A stretch of 64,000 nt of DNA from Taxillus chinensis (taxonomy: Eukaryota; Streptophyta; Magnoliopsida; Santalales; Loranthaceae): positions 7,487,079-7,551,078 of the forward strand of contig CM042091.1 in NCBI GenBank assembly GCA_023512835.1, in the 5' to 3' direction. How positions within the stretch are numbered: the stretch's first letter is position 1; the number at the start of each line of letters is the position of its first letter. Below, piece by piece: positions 26,423-38,009 of the stretch. Made by a program: the position numbers and the translations under genes. The notes beneath the pieces are model-generated. The model was not told where the DNA came from. It saw only the letters and a list, made by a program, of their open reading frames with translations, and searched no databases.

Positions 26423-29056
26423 AGGGTGCCAAAAATTGATTAGTATCTACGTTATCAGCGTTGTACTGAATCTGAACTAAACACAACCACCCACCCAAAC
26501 AACACCCACATAGATGTGAGAGGGAGGAGTTTTTGGGTTTTGGGTTCTTCTTCTTTTCACCCCCCTTTGGGGCTTCTGCTTTTGGGTTTCAGTTGCTCTA
26601 CAACGCCACGCTAGTTGGTGCAGAGAGAAAACCCAGAAAGAGAAGGCGAAGGAAAGGGGAGACATAAAAGAGAAGCCCGTGGGGGGAGGTGAGATTTAAA
26701 AGCAGGGCCAGGAAGAAAGATGCCCACTTTCACCGCCCTCGAGTCCCTCCCACACACGGACACTACACACACACTCAAAACATGTCATTTTCTCTCTCTA
26801 CAAATATCTTCCTTCCCTGTCACTCTCCCACACACCGTCAGGCGTCAGTCTCTCTCTCTCTCCCTCCCTCTCCAAACCCATTTAAAATAAATAAATAAAA
26901 TCTATGTCTATCCCAGTGCGCGCCTCTTTTTCTGTAATTTTGAGGCGCGACAGTCAAACTGAAACTTTCACCGCAACTGCAAAAGCACCGCTTGTGCTTT
27001 TATTTATTTGTTTATTTAATTTTATCTCCAATTTCAAGCCCCGTAGCTTTATAGTAGCGGGTTTAGCCAGCAGTGCGTGGGTGGTGAACACACCAAAACA
27101 GAGTAGATGGACCAGAACCATCAAATCAAATTCAATTCGGGGGCAGCCCAAAAATGCCAAAAATTGGAAACGGAAGGGGGGTGGAAATAGCGAACCTGAG
27201 TGCGCGAGTGGCCGCGACCAAAAAACCAAACCAGATTAGATGGATGGATGGAGAGTTTTTGCTTGTTGTGCAAAATTGGGAACGTACGTACTTGGGTCGG
27301 CTTCTTCGCTTGCTCAGTCTCGCACACTCACTCTCACAGTCTCACTCACTGCTACTGTACTCCTATGTTGAATCTCTCCAAATTTATATATATATATATT
27401 AATAGAATAAATAGTAGACAGTTATTAATATATCTTATATAATTGGTAGGCTAACTTAAAGATTATCCAATGTACCTCATATTAATATAAGATATAATTT
27501 ATCATTTTCGGTTAAAATTTAAGAAAAAAATAAAAAAAAAATTGACTTATATTTTGTTAGGGCCTTTAACTATGTTTTATTGGATTTTTGTATATTTAAA
27601 AAATATCGCATGAAAATGAACTGAGGAACGACGGCGATAGATTTAATAATAAGAATTTTGGGTTTTTAATAATATGTCCAAAGTTTTTAAAAAAACGTTT
27701 TTTATTTTTATAATAATAATGCCCCATATTTTTTTAAATTTTCTACTCGCGGACCTACGATCACACCACACAAGGTTAGGTTAAATATAAATATTAACTA
27801 AGGCGGATAAGAAGAGATGCCATATCATAAATGTAAATATTATTGGTGTTAAATATTAGATATATTAATTGAATCAGAATAATTGAAATCGGGCAGGTTA
27901 ATGTAATCCGCTTTTTGGAGTTTTGAATAGACAGAAAACTAGCCACGGTGTTTAATGGTGATCATAATGATGTGTTAGACGCACTAGTGATGATGGTCCT
28001 CGCGTTTTAAAAAGTATATTATAGTTATTGTCGTTAATGGAAATGTTTTGAAAATCGAGTTGTTTACAGTAATCAAGGTAAAGCTAACCGTGCTTTCTTT
28101 GGTAGTAAAAGTTTGTTTTTCATCGTGGGTCTCTATTTTCCAAGCAGATTTGAATTAATACAATACCAATATAATTGTACTTTTCTTTTACCCCCTTTCC
28201 CATCCTAGTAAATGCGTGGTGCGGCTAATATTTTGATATTATACTTATATTTATTTTAAAAATATAATACTGATTATATTATTTTTTAAAATATAATTAT
28301 TCTTTAAAACATTCAATTTAATAAATTTAAAAATATTTACAAGAGATATAAATTTATTTAGACAGACAGTCTTCTCAAATAATCTTATTTTTTAAAAAAT
28401 AATGAGGCCTTAATGACTGATTTGTATACAAATTTAACAGCAGCAGAAGTAATTAATAAATCAAAAAAATATATATTTTATTTATTTATTTATTTATTAT
28501 TGTTTTTCAATTTAAATTTATACAAAAAGTTGTGAAGTTTTATATGCATATTTATTTTTCTAAACACAAAACTTAACCGAACAGAAAAATTCTCAACTTG
28601 AACTTCAAAGTTTAGGTATGACAAATGACGGCAGACATTTCTTAATTTACCACAGTTACGTTGAAAAGTTTTTTCAACATATCGCATTTTTTGTATAGGC
28701 AAGCAAGCTCACATAATCTAACAACCCATGACAGTGGGGGGGTCAAACTCGTGGAAGAAGAACAGAAAGTTGTCGCTTCGGCCGCCCTTCATATATATAT
28801 ATATATATATATAATTGGACTAAATTGTTAGATTTTTACGGAGAAAATAATCCATTCATGTATTTTTAATACAGAATTAAGTGTAATTTTGTTATGAGCT
28901 GATCATTAAATTCTAATATGATATTAGAATGAATTATATTTTTACTCATGATGTTTATTTGTTACCTATAATTTTTTTGGTTATATGAATCAGAGTATAT
29001 TAAAGTTTCATATAGGAAAAAATAACTAATTCATATATCATAATATAAAAACAACT

Positions 29057-30370
29057 ATAGTCTTTCCTATAAGCCAATTAATTTTAAACCGTTCATCCTT
29101 AAATTTTAATATAACACGAGCAATATTAAATTTCAGCAGATGTGTATATAGGAAGGGCGGTGGGATGGGTCCCAGACATAAGTGAATCGGGGAAGGCCAA
29201 ATCATTTATGGAATGAAAGGAGCACATGGTGGCGCCGGATCGAGTGAGGCTAATTACTATCAGCGGGGCACTACTGATCCTTCCAGGTGAACTGGTGGTA
29301 AAACATAATCGTATATATATATATATATATATGCACATGATGTTGCAAAGGGCCGGCGGTGGAGATAGAGCGTGTGCCTCTCGCATGAAAAACCAGGCAT
29401 GCATGCCAAAGGAGGAGGAGGAGGAGGACCAGGTGGTGGTGGTGGTGACTTAAAATTAAGAATGGCAGTGATGGTGGGCACTGGAGTTTTAGGAATGGTT
29501 GCATGCATACTGTAATTACCGTGGCATTCTAGAAACACCGTTTTAAAATAACCATAAATTGAAAGTTATTGTGCAGTACACCAAAAGTACGTTATTTTAA
29601 TGTTTTTCTTTAAAATTTACGTATCAAAATAGTATATTTTGATATAAAAAATAATAAAAATAATATAATTTTTAATGTACGGTACCAATAGTATCCTAAT
29701 TCACAGATTGATGGTGCATGTTGTCACTGGAGAGCGACCTCCACTTGTCTCTCTCCTGCCCTACCCGCCCAGCCCACATGTACTTTCTATTTTTGACGCC
29801 TAAACTCTGTCTCATTTTTAATGGTAATGGGTGAGTGGAGTGTCCTCGGATCCTCTGCTCTGGGGAATTTCTGAAAAACGGTGACGTTTAGAAGAGTTTC
29901 TTTTTTTTTTTTTTTCCTTTTTGCATCAACCGATAAATGACAACCTTTTATCACAACGCTGGGTTCATTTTATTTATTCGTGCGGATGAAAGTCGAAAGC
30001 ATTTAATTAGTGTCTGACAAAAAAAAAACTTTCCTAATAAGATGTCTGAAAACTTGCAAATGCTTTCTAAGCAAAATGTTTTGAAACTAAAAAATCCTCA
30101 ACAATATATAACTATTTGTATTCATAATTACCGATACAAATGTTACTAATTTACTATTAAAATATAAGAATGAAGGTTATAAAATTAATTACTTAACTAT
30201 CATTAGTTTTATATTAAGATCTATGTATTAATAATTCATCACGAAATGAACATCATAGTAAAAACACAATCTAATTTGATATTATATTAAAATACAAGGA
30301 TCAACATCATAAAATCAATTAACTTATAGGAAAAAATACCATTGATTTTATATTAGGATATATGAGTTTA
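29057..30370. repeat. Dispersed repeat family, inverted and direct copies
   Basis: The segment near 29057-29112 (CTTTCCTATAAGCCAATTAATTT, then TTAATATAAC) matches the reverse complement of 30291-30345 (TTTCCTATAAGTTAATTGATTT, then TTAATATAAT), with a minority of mismatches. A diverged direct copy of the latter lies at about 30160-30225 (AAATATAAGAATGAAGGTTATAAAATTAATT). No open frame or clear terminal repeats. Confidence 0.55.
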
Positions 30371-31097
30371 TTGCTATCTATGATTATATATACCTAGATT
30401 CAAAAGTATTTAACAAATTTAAAAAATATTTTCTTGTGTTAACAAAAACAATACAAAAATAATGTTATTCTCAATTTAATAAATATTTTAAATAACTTAT
30501 ATTGCTAGGAAAAGTCAAACAATATACGCCAAATAAATTATTGTTTGCATAAAATTAAAGTTAAAAAGAAATGAAAATTTTCAAATACTTAGTTTGAACC
30601 CGGATGACACAAAAATTCATAATCTCCTTAAATATTTGGATTTGAATCACAAATCAAATTGGGCTCAGAAACCTAAAATAACACAATATTACAAAATAAA
30701 AACACATGCGTGTCCGATTGGGTGTACTAAATTTGAAAAGAATATATATATTGTCAGCTCATCTTAATTTAAAATTTAATTATTTTTTAAAACATTTTCC
30801 AAAGATTCTTTCTTTTCAAATTTAATTCCAATTCCGTCGTGGATTCAAATATTTTTTTTCCTCTTACATATCATATTGAATTAAAACATCATAAACATAT
30901 ATATAATTTTCAAATTAAATAATTCACAATCACATTACATATTAATTTAAGAATTTCACGAAGGAGAATCTAAAATGATACACGTTGATATAAAAAATGT
31001 AGACAATTGAGGAGACGTACCCCAAGGAATGACTTCATCCTAAAAAAAGCATGGCCGGCCCTGCATCCAAATGCTAACACAAAGTCCAAGTCAAAGC

Positions 31098-31199
31098 ATG
31101 GCTTCTGTGGCCGCCGAGGACATGCCTCCACAGACAGCGCCTGCTGCGACAGGCGTCGCCTGTGCGGGCTTCATCGCATCCGCAGCTCCGATATGCTGA
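31098..31199 (+). other. Unassigned 33-codon ORF in a GC-richer island
   Basis: ATG 31098 to TGA 31199 encodes 33 residues, Ala-rich, beginning MASVAAEDMPPQTAPAATG. The composition differs from the surrounding AT-rich DNA. I do not recognise a family, and no signal peptide or conserved motif is seen. It could be a gene remnant, a first exon, or chance. The 116-codon frame at 31007-31357 on the same strand is the alternative reading and looks no better. Confidence 0.15.
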
Positions 31200-32355
31200 G
31201 AAATCGACGGAGGGGTTGTGAACAGGTGCTCGGCTCCCACTGCTGTCAGGAATATAATAATAGAGTCAGTTGTTCGTTACTCTCTTCTGCACAACATACC
31301 AGTTTTGGTGCGAGAGGAACTATCTCCTATTACACAAAATTGGTTCATCTAAACTAATATGGCTTGGGATCGAATCTGATATATACATATATATATATAT
31401 AAGCTACTCCGGTACAGCCTCACCCGTAAAATGCCGGGAGGAGGATGGTCGGTGTATTGGTGATTATCAATGATGGGATGGGTGTTCCATTCCAGTTGAG
31501 TATCAAACGTTAAAATAATGTGTCTGTCTGTCCACAAAATAGACCTTGCCAAATGCTTTTTTTTTTCTTTGGCAACAATTATGTCGCTCTCCAACTTTTT
31601 GTAAAATAGTTAAGTCCTTAAATTATTTATTTATTAGGAAGAAATAAATTAAAATTTTTAAATACCGTATTAATATATTCTATTGCATAAAGTTTAAATT
31701 TTAATGACTTAGTTGTTTCACATAAATAATTTATTTTATTGCCTTAATTGTTATACAAAAAACAAAACTGAGGGTTAAATTATTTAGAAACGCCTCCCCT
31801 AAAAGAAGTTTTCAAGAAGAGCTACAACATTGCATTTCTGCATAAAATTGGGAGCCAAATTGTGCATTTTGTCCATACATAAATAAAAACAGGGAGCTTT
31901 GAAGGCCTAGATGAAATTTGAAACAAAATTGAAGTAAAAATATTGTACGCAGATCTTATTATACATTTGTGAAAGATATGTCTTGCCTGCAACAAAAGAA
32001 AGTATCAGAAACTTAAAAAAAAAAAAAAACAGAACCAGCCAGGAAAGAAGAAAAAAACAAAACAAAAACTGACCTTTATTATCCAAAACGTATTAACATT
32101 GAAACGAACAAAGGAATAAGTGACAAAGAAATGAATCAGCAACAATTGAAAAACCAAACGTATTCTGCATAGCCAAGCCAGTACTGCCAACCGAAGTTGA
32201 TCAATTTTGGGCAACAAACAAAAAAGGAAAAAAAAACCAATTTGGATGCTTCATCCATGGCATTGGCTCCCCCTCAACCATGATTGATCCACGGATTGGC
32301 ATGATTGAGAGAGACAGAGACAGAGGCAGAGGCAGCAGCGTGTCCCCCTCAGGCC

Positions 32356-33604
32356 TCAACCATGATGGAAATCCATCAAATCGCTCAATGAAAGACTGAG
32401 ATGGGAGGGGACAGTCCTGCTCCTGGAAGACGTGGTCAATGGTCTGGCATTGTCGCTCCTACTCCTACTACTACTCCTATTAGTAGTGGCAGCAGCACCC
32501 AAATTCCCACCACCACCCTCCAAATCGAAATGGTTCAATCTGGCGGCATTGGAAGAAGCACAGCTCCCCAACTCCACGGCGGGTGTACCCACAGCATCCG
32601 CAGCAACCATCAAGCACGGGTTAATACTAAACCTGGCACTGTTGAATCTGTTGGAGTGTGCGTGGGGGACAGCTTTGGCGAGAGCGGCGAGCCAGTGCAC
32701 GACGTGTTCCATGGGCGGACGCCGCTCCCGGCAGGGTCGCACGCACTTGGTGACGATCAACGCCAACTGCCTCCTAACAAGGAGGTCCTTGGGAGGGCCA
32801 AGCCTGGGGTCGAAGACGGCCGAGACCTTCCCTTTCTTGATGAGAGGGATTGCCCATTCCACGATGGAAGGCGGCGAATGCCCAGCATCCATGGCCTTCC
32901 TCCCACTGATGATCTCCAGCAATAGAATCCCAAAACTGAAGACGTCGGTTTTAGGGCTCACCCCGTCGGGGGTGACATACCAGGGGTCGAGATACCCGAT
33001 GGTGCCCGCCGGCGGGGTGGATCGGAGGCGGCGATGGTCGTCCGCGTGGCAGCGAAGCGCGAGGCCGAAATCCCCCAACCGGGCGTTGAAATCGCGGTCG
33101 ATCAACACGTTGGCGGATTTGATGTCCCGGTGGATGACGGGAGGGACGGAGGAATGCAGGGTTTCGATGGCTTTGGCGGTCTGTAGGGCCAATCGGATTC
33201 TCCGACCCCAGTTCGGGGGGCTGGGGTTGGAGTGAAGAACATCGTACAGGGTTCCATTGCTCATCAGCTCCACCACCAACAGTCGGCCTTTGGAATCGGA
33301 GTGGGCGGTGAAACCCACCAGATTCACCAGCCGAGGGCTGTGGAGACTCGAGAGGATGCTGATTTCGTTATCCACTTCGCTCAAGGCGGTTGCGGTTGCG
33401 GTTGCGGCGCGGGAGGGCTTCTTCACGGCCACTTGGCGGCCGCCGCGAAGTACCGCCTTGTAGACACGCCCGTGGCTGCCTTTGCCGAGGAGCTTCCGGT
33501 CGGAGAAGCCATTGGTGGCGGCTTCCAGGTCGCTGTACTCGAAATGTTGAATCTTGGAGGGCTTTTGTTGTTGTTGCTGTTCGTTCTGGTGTCGTCGTTG
33601 TCTG

Positions 33605-33636
<32 letters not shown>

Positions 33637-33717
33637 CTTCTGGTGGTGGTGAGGAGATGGGGTGTGGGAATTGGAGGTGGAAATGGCTGATTCAGCCCTG
33701 CATGTAAGATAACCCAT
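32356..33717 (-). CDS. Receptor-like cytoplasmic Ser/Thr kinase (At3g51990-like), intronless, 453 aa
   Basis: Protein kinase without an extracellular domain. The start is ATG 33717, giving MGYLTC: Gly2 suits N-myristoylation and Cys6 palmitoylation, so plasma-membrane tethering is likely. Residues about 20-55 are low-complexity, with His, Gln and Asn runs coded by a TTCTGG-type repeat. The kinase domain covers about 58-340. Glycine-rich loop GKGSHG is at 78-83, the VAVKK lysine at 99, HRDIKSAN from 196, DFG at 216-218, and activation-segment GTIGYLDPWY follows, with subdomain IX DVFSFGILLLEIISG. All catalytic residues are present, so it should be active. The Ser/Arg-rich C-terminus ends SLSDLMDFHHG. 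The substrate is unknown. A long antisense frame (32432-33235) is a shadow of the GC-rich coding sequence. Confidence 0.93.
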
Positions 33718-35832
33718 ATTAGAAGTCAATCGGATTCAGGCTGATAATCAGCAGGCATATATATGTGTTGTGTGTGGGTTTGTGACTTGAGATTGGAAAC
33801 AATACACAGCAACAACAACGGCAGCAAAATCCACAACATCTGATAACGGCAGTGCAAAAGAAAGGTTCTTGATGGTTTATGGTCCACCTGATATTTTATT
33901 ATTTCATTATTTATTTATTTATTTTCGGAGAATAGATAGATGTTTTGATTCACTCCATATTTTTGGTTTTTACAAATATATCCCCATCCCATACAGGATA
34001 AGAATTTTTGGTTCTGATTGAGTTTCTTTTCTTGCATTCAAGTTATTGATTTTTGTTTTTACAGGAAAAGCAGCCTTCGAGGTCAACTTACCAAAAAAAA
34101 TGCATAATCAGTGGGGCAAAGGTTGCCTTTTCTGTTTCTTTTTCTAAAGAAAAGAAAAGAAAAGAAAAACTGCAGTTTATCTTATTTCCCTTTGTAAAAT
34201 CCGCCAATATTTATAAATTGCTTATTTTGAAATTAATCTACTTCCCCTATTAAGCCAACAGACAGCAACTTGTGGGAATTGGATGGATATAAACAAAAGC
34301 TTGTTTGTGGCTCAGTTCAAAAGGTTTATCCAAAGAAAATCTTAGAAACCAAAGAAATGATGAAATTTTTGAAAGAAAATCCAAAGAAACCAAGAAATGA
34401 TGAAGTTGCATATGAACAATATTAGATGCAATGTTCACGGCTGTAAAGAAAATAAAGTCAGTCAAAGATTAAATTCCTTATCTGCAGCGTGTGGACCAAC
34501 TATGAATTTGTCTTACAAGAAAAGCAAGATGAAGAAAGAGGTGGCGTGAGCTTCATGGCATGGCATCAGGTAGGTGCAGTGTAGCTTTCAGATGGAGTCT
34601 CCCGTGGGAAATATTATATATTTGTTTTTCTGCATTACATGGTTCAGAAATCACTCTGGTAGAATAACTACTTTGTACTGTAATTGCTGGCGCAAAATAA
34701 AGACCTCATGTATCATAAAGAACTAACTTTCAAAATCAAATGACCCAAATAGTCACCGATAAAATGACATTTTTGTGCTACTTCACAGACCAAAGGCATC
34801 CTAGAAGGGGTAAACTCAGTTTTACCATGCCTTTGAATGGAAAAAAAAAACACTTTCAGTATTGAGTTAGTTCCTCCGTCCCCACAAAACATAATTATAA
34901 CACCATGTTGGTCTTTGCTGCCCTTTCCTTTCATCTCTCCTGTTTCACATGTTTGGACGCTTTTGATGAGTCATGCATACAGTGACATGTTTTACTTTCA
35001 CCTCAACCGGGAAAAATCCGCCCGTCATAATTTCAGCTATAAAATTATCTTCGATTCAAAGTTCAGGTATAATATTATGTTTGTAAGCATCAAAATAAAG
35101 ACAAAAGAATAATTTTGGATGAAAATTAATAGTAAAAACAATTAAAAAACATTTTTTTGGTGAGTTTTTATTTTGAAAAGAAAAAACTTAAACTATTTTT
35201 TTTTTCAAAAAAATTTCCAAAGTTTAAAAAATTGGAAAAAAACATGTCTTAATTATCATATATTTTATACCAAAAATAACTTCCTCCAAACCGTTACATT
35301 TGTTTTCAACTGTCCAAAGAATTTCATTTAACCATAGAATTTCAGCTGTGCTACCATTAAATGAACCTCTACTTTGGACAGTTAAAAATAAATATATTTG
35401 ATCAAAGAAAATACACCATGCAACATTCAAGATATTACATGAGATATGAATCCTGATATATTTCTCCATAAGCTTCCAAGATATATATATATATATATAT
35501 ATATATGGTTTTAATTGGCCAGCTCTCACCATTACAATGATTTGGCTTATTTCACATTCTATTAATATTTTTAAAAAAAACCAACCATTAGATTAAATAT
35601 TAATTTTTATCTTTCAATTTTTTTCTAATTAAATTTATATAAAAATTATCATAAAAGTTTATAAGAATAATATATAATAACTGAATATTCAATCTAATAT
35701 TTAATTTTAAAAAAAGTACTCTCTTATCAAAATAAGTTAAATATTTTTCTTATCTCCAATTTTTCTTTTTCCAAACCCCAAAAAAACCCCCCCCCCCAAT
35801 AACTTCGCATTTTCAATGGACTAAATAGCTTG

Positions 35833-36201
35833 GGCCGGCCCGGCCCGGCCCGCAGAGATCCGTAGAGGCTCACGGGCTGGCCCATATTTATTTATTTTAT
35901 TTATTTAAAAGTTAAAATTAATTAATAAAATTGAATATAACTAATATTATTTTAATTTTATTTTATAATTATTCATATATAAAATCTTATTACTTAATTA
36001 AAGCTATATAATACAATATATTCATTAAATCTTAATATATTTAAGTATTAAAAAAAACTCACGGGTGGCCCACAACCTACACGGGCTAGGCCTAAATGGG
36101 CCAGCCTGTATAGGCCCGTATTTTAAACGGACCGAGCCTTAATCAGCCCGGCCCGCTCCAAGCCCACGAGCTCGCGAACTTGAACCCGTTTTACACCCCT
36201 A
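35833..36201. mobile_element. Degenerate hAT-like element with GGCCC subterminal repeats
   Basis: Both ends are dense in GGGCC/GGCCC words (GGGCCGGCCCGGCCCGGCCC on the left, CAGCCCGGCCCGCTCC on the right) around an AT-rich core. The right end reads CCCGTTTTACACCCCTA; reversed this is TAGGGGTGTAAAACGGG, a typical plant hAT terminus. No matching left terminus or 8-bp duplication was found, so the left end is probably lost. Confidence 0.45.
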
Positions 36202-36791
36202 CTCTCAAACACAAATAAACAGACATTTTTACATTGGAAGCTACTGTACATGAAAAAAAGTCATCTTCCCCTAGACAAAAACATTTTAGGTTGCTATGAC
36301 AATTATTCCACCATACCAATTCCACCATTCACAATCATGTATGCACAAGAAGCTTAAAACCACAATAACCAAGCGTGGAGGTTTTTTTTTTTTTAAACAT
36401 CAGCAGCACTGAAAAAATACAATGGGACGGTTATGACTGAAATGGTGGCAACCAAATGAATTAGTCCTAGATTTCCGGTTCCAACTGTGCAAATGATCTT
36501 GCAAATTTGCAATTGCAAGCATACTTATGCCAATAAAATGAATGTAAAGCCAAGTAGTAAATTTGTTTAAAAGAACAACTAAGCTTGTTGGGCAGACAGA
36601 CGGCAACATGGGTTCAACGTTGAACGGTTGAAGAAGCCAAAAACAAACGATGAGAAAATTATAATGTTGTAAAACAAATTGACGATACAAAAGAAGGGGA
36701 ACCCCGAACCCCATAGAGCATGACAGAAGAGAAGCGAGAGATCAAACAATCTTTTCCGACACATAAAACATTCAGAGAACGGGTACCCAGT

Positions 36792-36890
36792 TCATACCTC
36801 GGCTTTGATCGGAAACCCTTCGAACAATGCACACCCATCTTCAAGTTGTCCTCGCCTGGAATGTTTTTGCACCAACCGTAAGCTCGCCAT
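36792..36890 (-). other. Unassigned 32-codon ORF, possible small transcription unit
   Basis: ATG 36890 to TGA 36792 encodes MASLRLVQKHSRRGQLEDGC and 12 more residues. It ends GCCGAG followed by GTATGA, which could also be a splice donor. Upstream on the same strand, 37118 begins MNVPFQTLRPTSSPISPSAG, ending at another donor-like GTATTT (about 37061). Two exons of a small gene are therefore conceivable. I recognise no family, and a downstream exon was not found. Confidence 0.2.
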
Positions 36891-38009
36891 TATGTTGATT
36901 GACTTGCTTCAGACGACAATTAGAACAATTCCATGCCTTCTCTGATCCGAGAAAACTAACAAATTGAACCCCAAAGGAATCACAATACATTGCATACATA
37001 AATGAACGAAGAGAGAGGGAGGGGGGAGGGGGAAGGGGGGGAGGGGGGGATCGAAAATACCGGCGGAAGGAGAAATGGGTGATGATGTCGGGCGTAGGGT
37101 TTGAAAGGGAACATTCATTTGGGCGAGGTGGGTTTCATGGATGGCAATGCTGAGAGGTTTAGGGTTAAAAGGGTGGAGATGTACGGATCGAAATGCCTTG
37201 GGAAGCGGCGGCCTCGCCTTCGCCGGCTACCTAAGGAGGACATGTCGGGTATATTCCGCTCGTGTCGGATCGAAATGACCGTTGGGCGTGTTGACTGCTC
37301 ACCTGGCTTCTGTTGTTGCGGACACATGAGTAGCATCATAAAACAATTTTAAAGATCAATTTATAGGAATTGCTTTTTTAAAAAAACAACTAAGCATACC
37401 ACTAGTTAATAATTTTTTATCGATCAAACTTTTTAATCACACTTAAATTCTGTAAAGCTTTCGATGTTTTTTTTTTTTATAAATAAAACATAATCAACTA
37501 AAAAATAAAAAATCAACACTATGAAAACCGCAACTCTCATTTATTTAAATATCTTTCATCGTACATGTACCGTTGATAAGGTCAAAAGTCATACAGATTA
37601 ATCAACGAGAAGAACCTACAGAAAGCCTATCTTGCACATAGGAAACAAAAACTTATAATGGCCAATGGAAGAAGGGGGCATAAGGGCAACATGAAATAAG
37701 AGACGAAAAGCAACTCTATTTTTCAAATACAACAAATTATATTAATTAAATAACAAAATAAAAAATAAAAATCAGCAACGTTCATTGTGCCCCGATAACC
37801 GTCTTTTTAACTGGTTTGTAAAAAACAGCATACCGGCTGAATGCCAGACCACATTTTTTAGCAGAGGAAAGTGGACCAAATCCCAGCACCGAAACCAAAA
37901 GGAGTCATTCTTGTGTACAGTACAGAGCTCGTATGGCAGGCCCACCCTCAAAATATTTTCGAACCAAGGTGATAAAAGCATGACCGGGGGGACCCTTTTG
38001 TCATCAATC

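Larger units (their letters stand above)
26421..32355. other. Intergenic region between the CCCH gene and the kinase gene
   Basis: The first 300-900 bp probably hold the CCCH promoter. The rest is mostly AT-rich with (TA)n runs at 28791-28813, 29311-29332 and 31379-31400. A repeat family has inverted copies near 29057-29112 and 30291-30345, and a related direct copy near 30160-30225. A GC-richer island at 31040-31260 contains a 33-codon frame (31098-31199) that I do not recognise. A GGA/GGT trinucleotide patch lies at 29408-29448. No gene is supported. Confidence 0.5.
33718..38009. other. Intergenic region between the kinase and SEC31 genes
   Basis: Upstream side of the kinase gene and downstream side of SEC31. 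It contains a (TA)n run at 35481-35506, a GGCCC-rich hAT-like remnant at 35833-36201, and a G-rich/C-rich patch at 37019-37048. A possible small minus-strand transcription unit lies at about 36790-37340, described separately. The rest is AT-rich with nothing recognisable. Confidence 0.5.

Noticed and set aside
32432..33235. 267-codon open frame on the plus strand
   Set aside because: It lies fully antisense to the kinase gene, whose GC-rich codons keep the opposite strand open. The kinase reading has all catalytic motifs; this one has Leu and Ala runs and no family similarity.
36721..36741. Word TGACAGAAGAGA resembling the start of miR156
   Set aside because: Only the first 12 bases agree; the rest differs and no complementary star arm was seen nearby.
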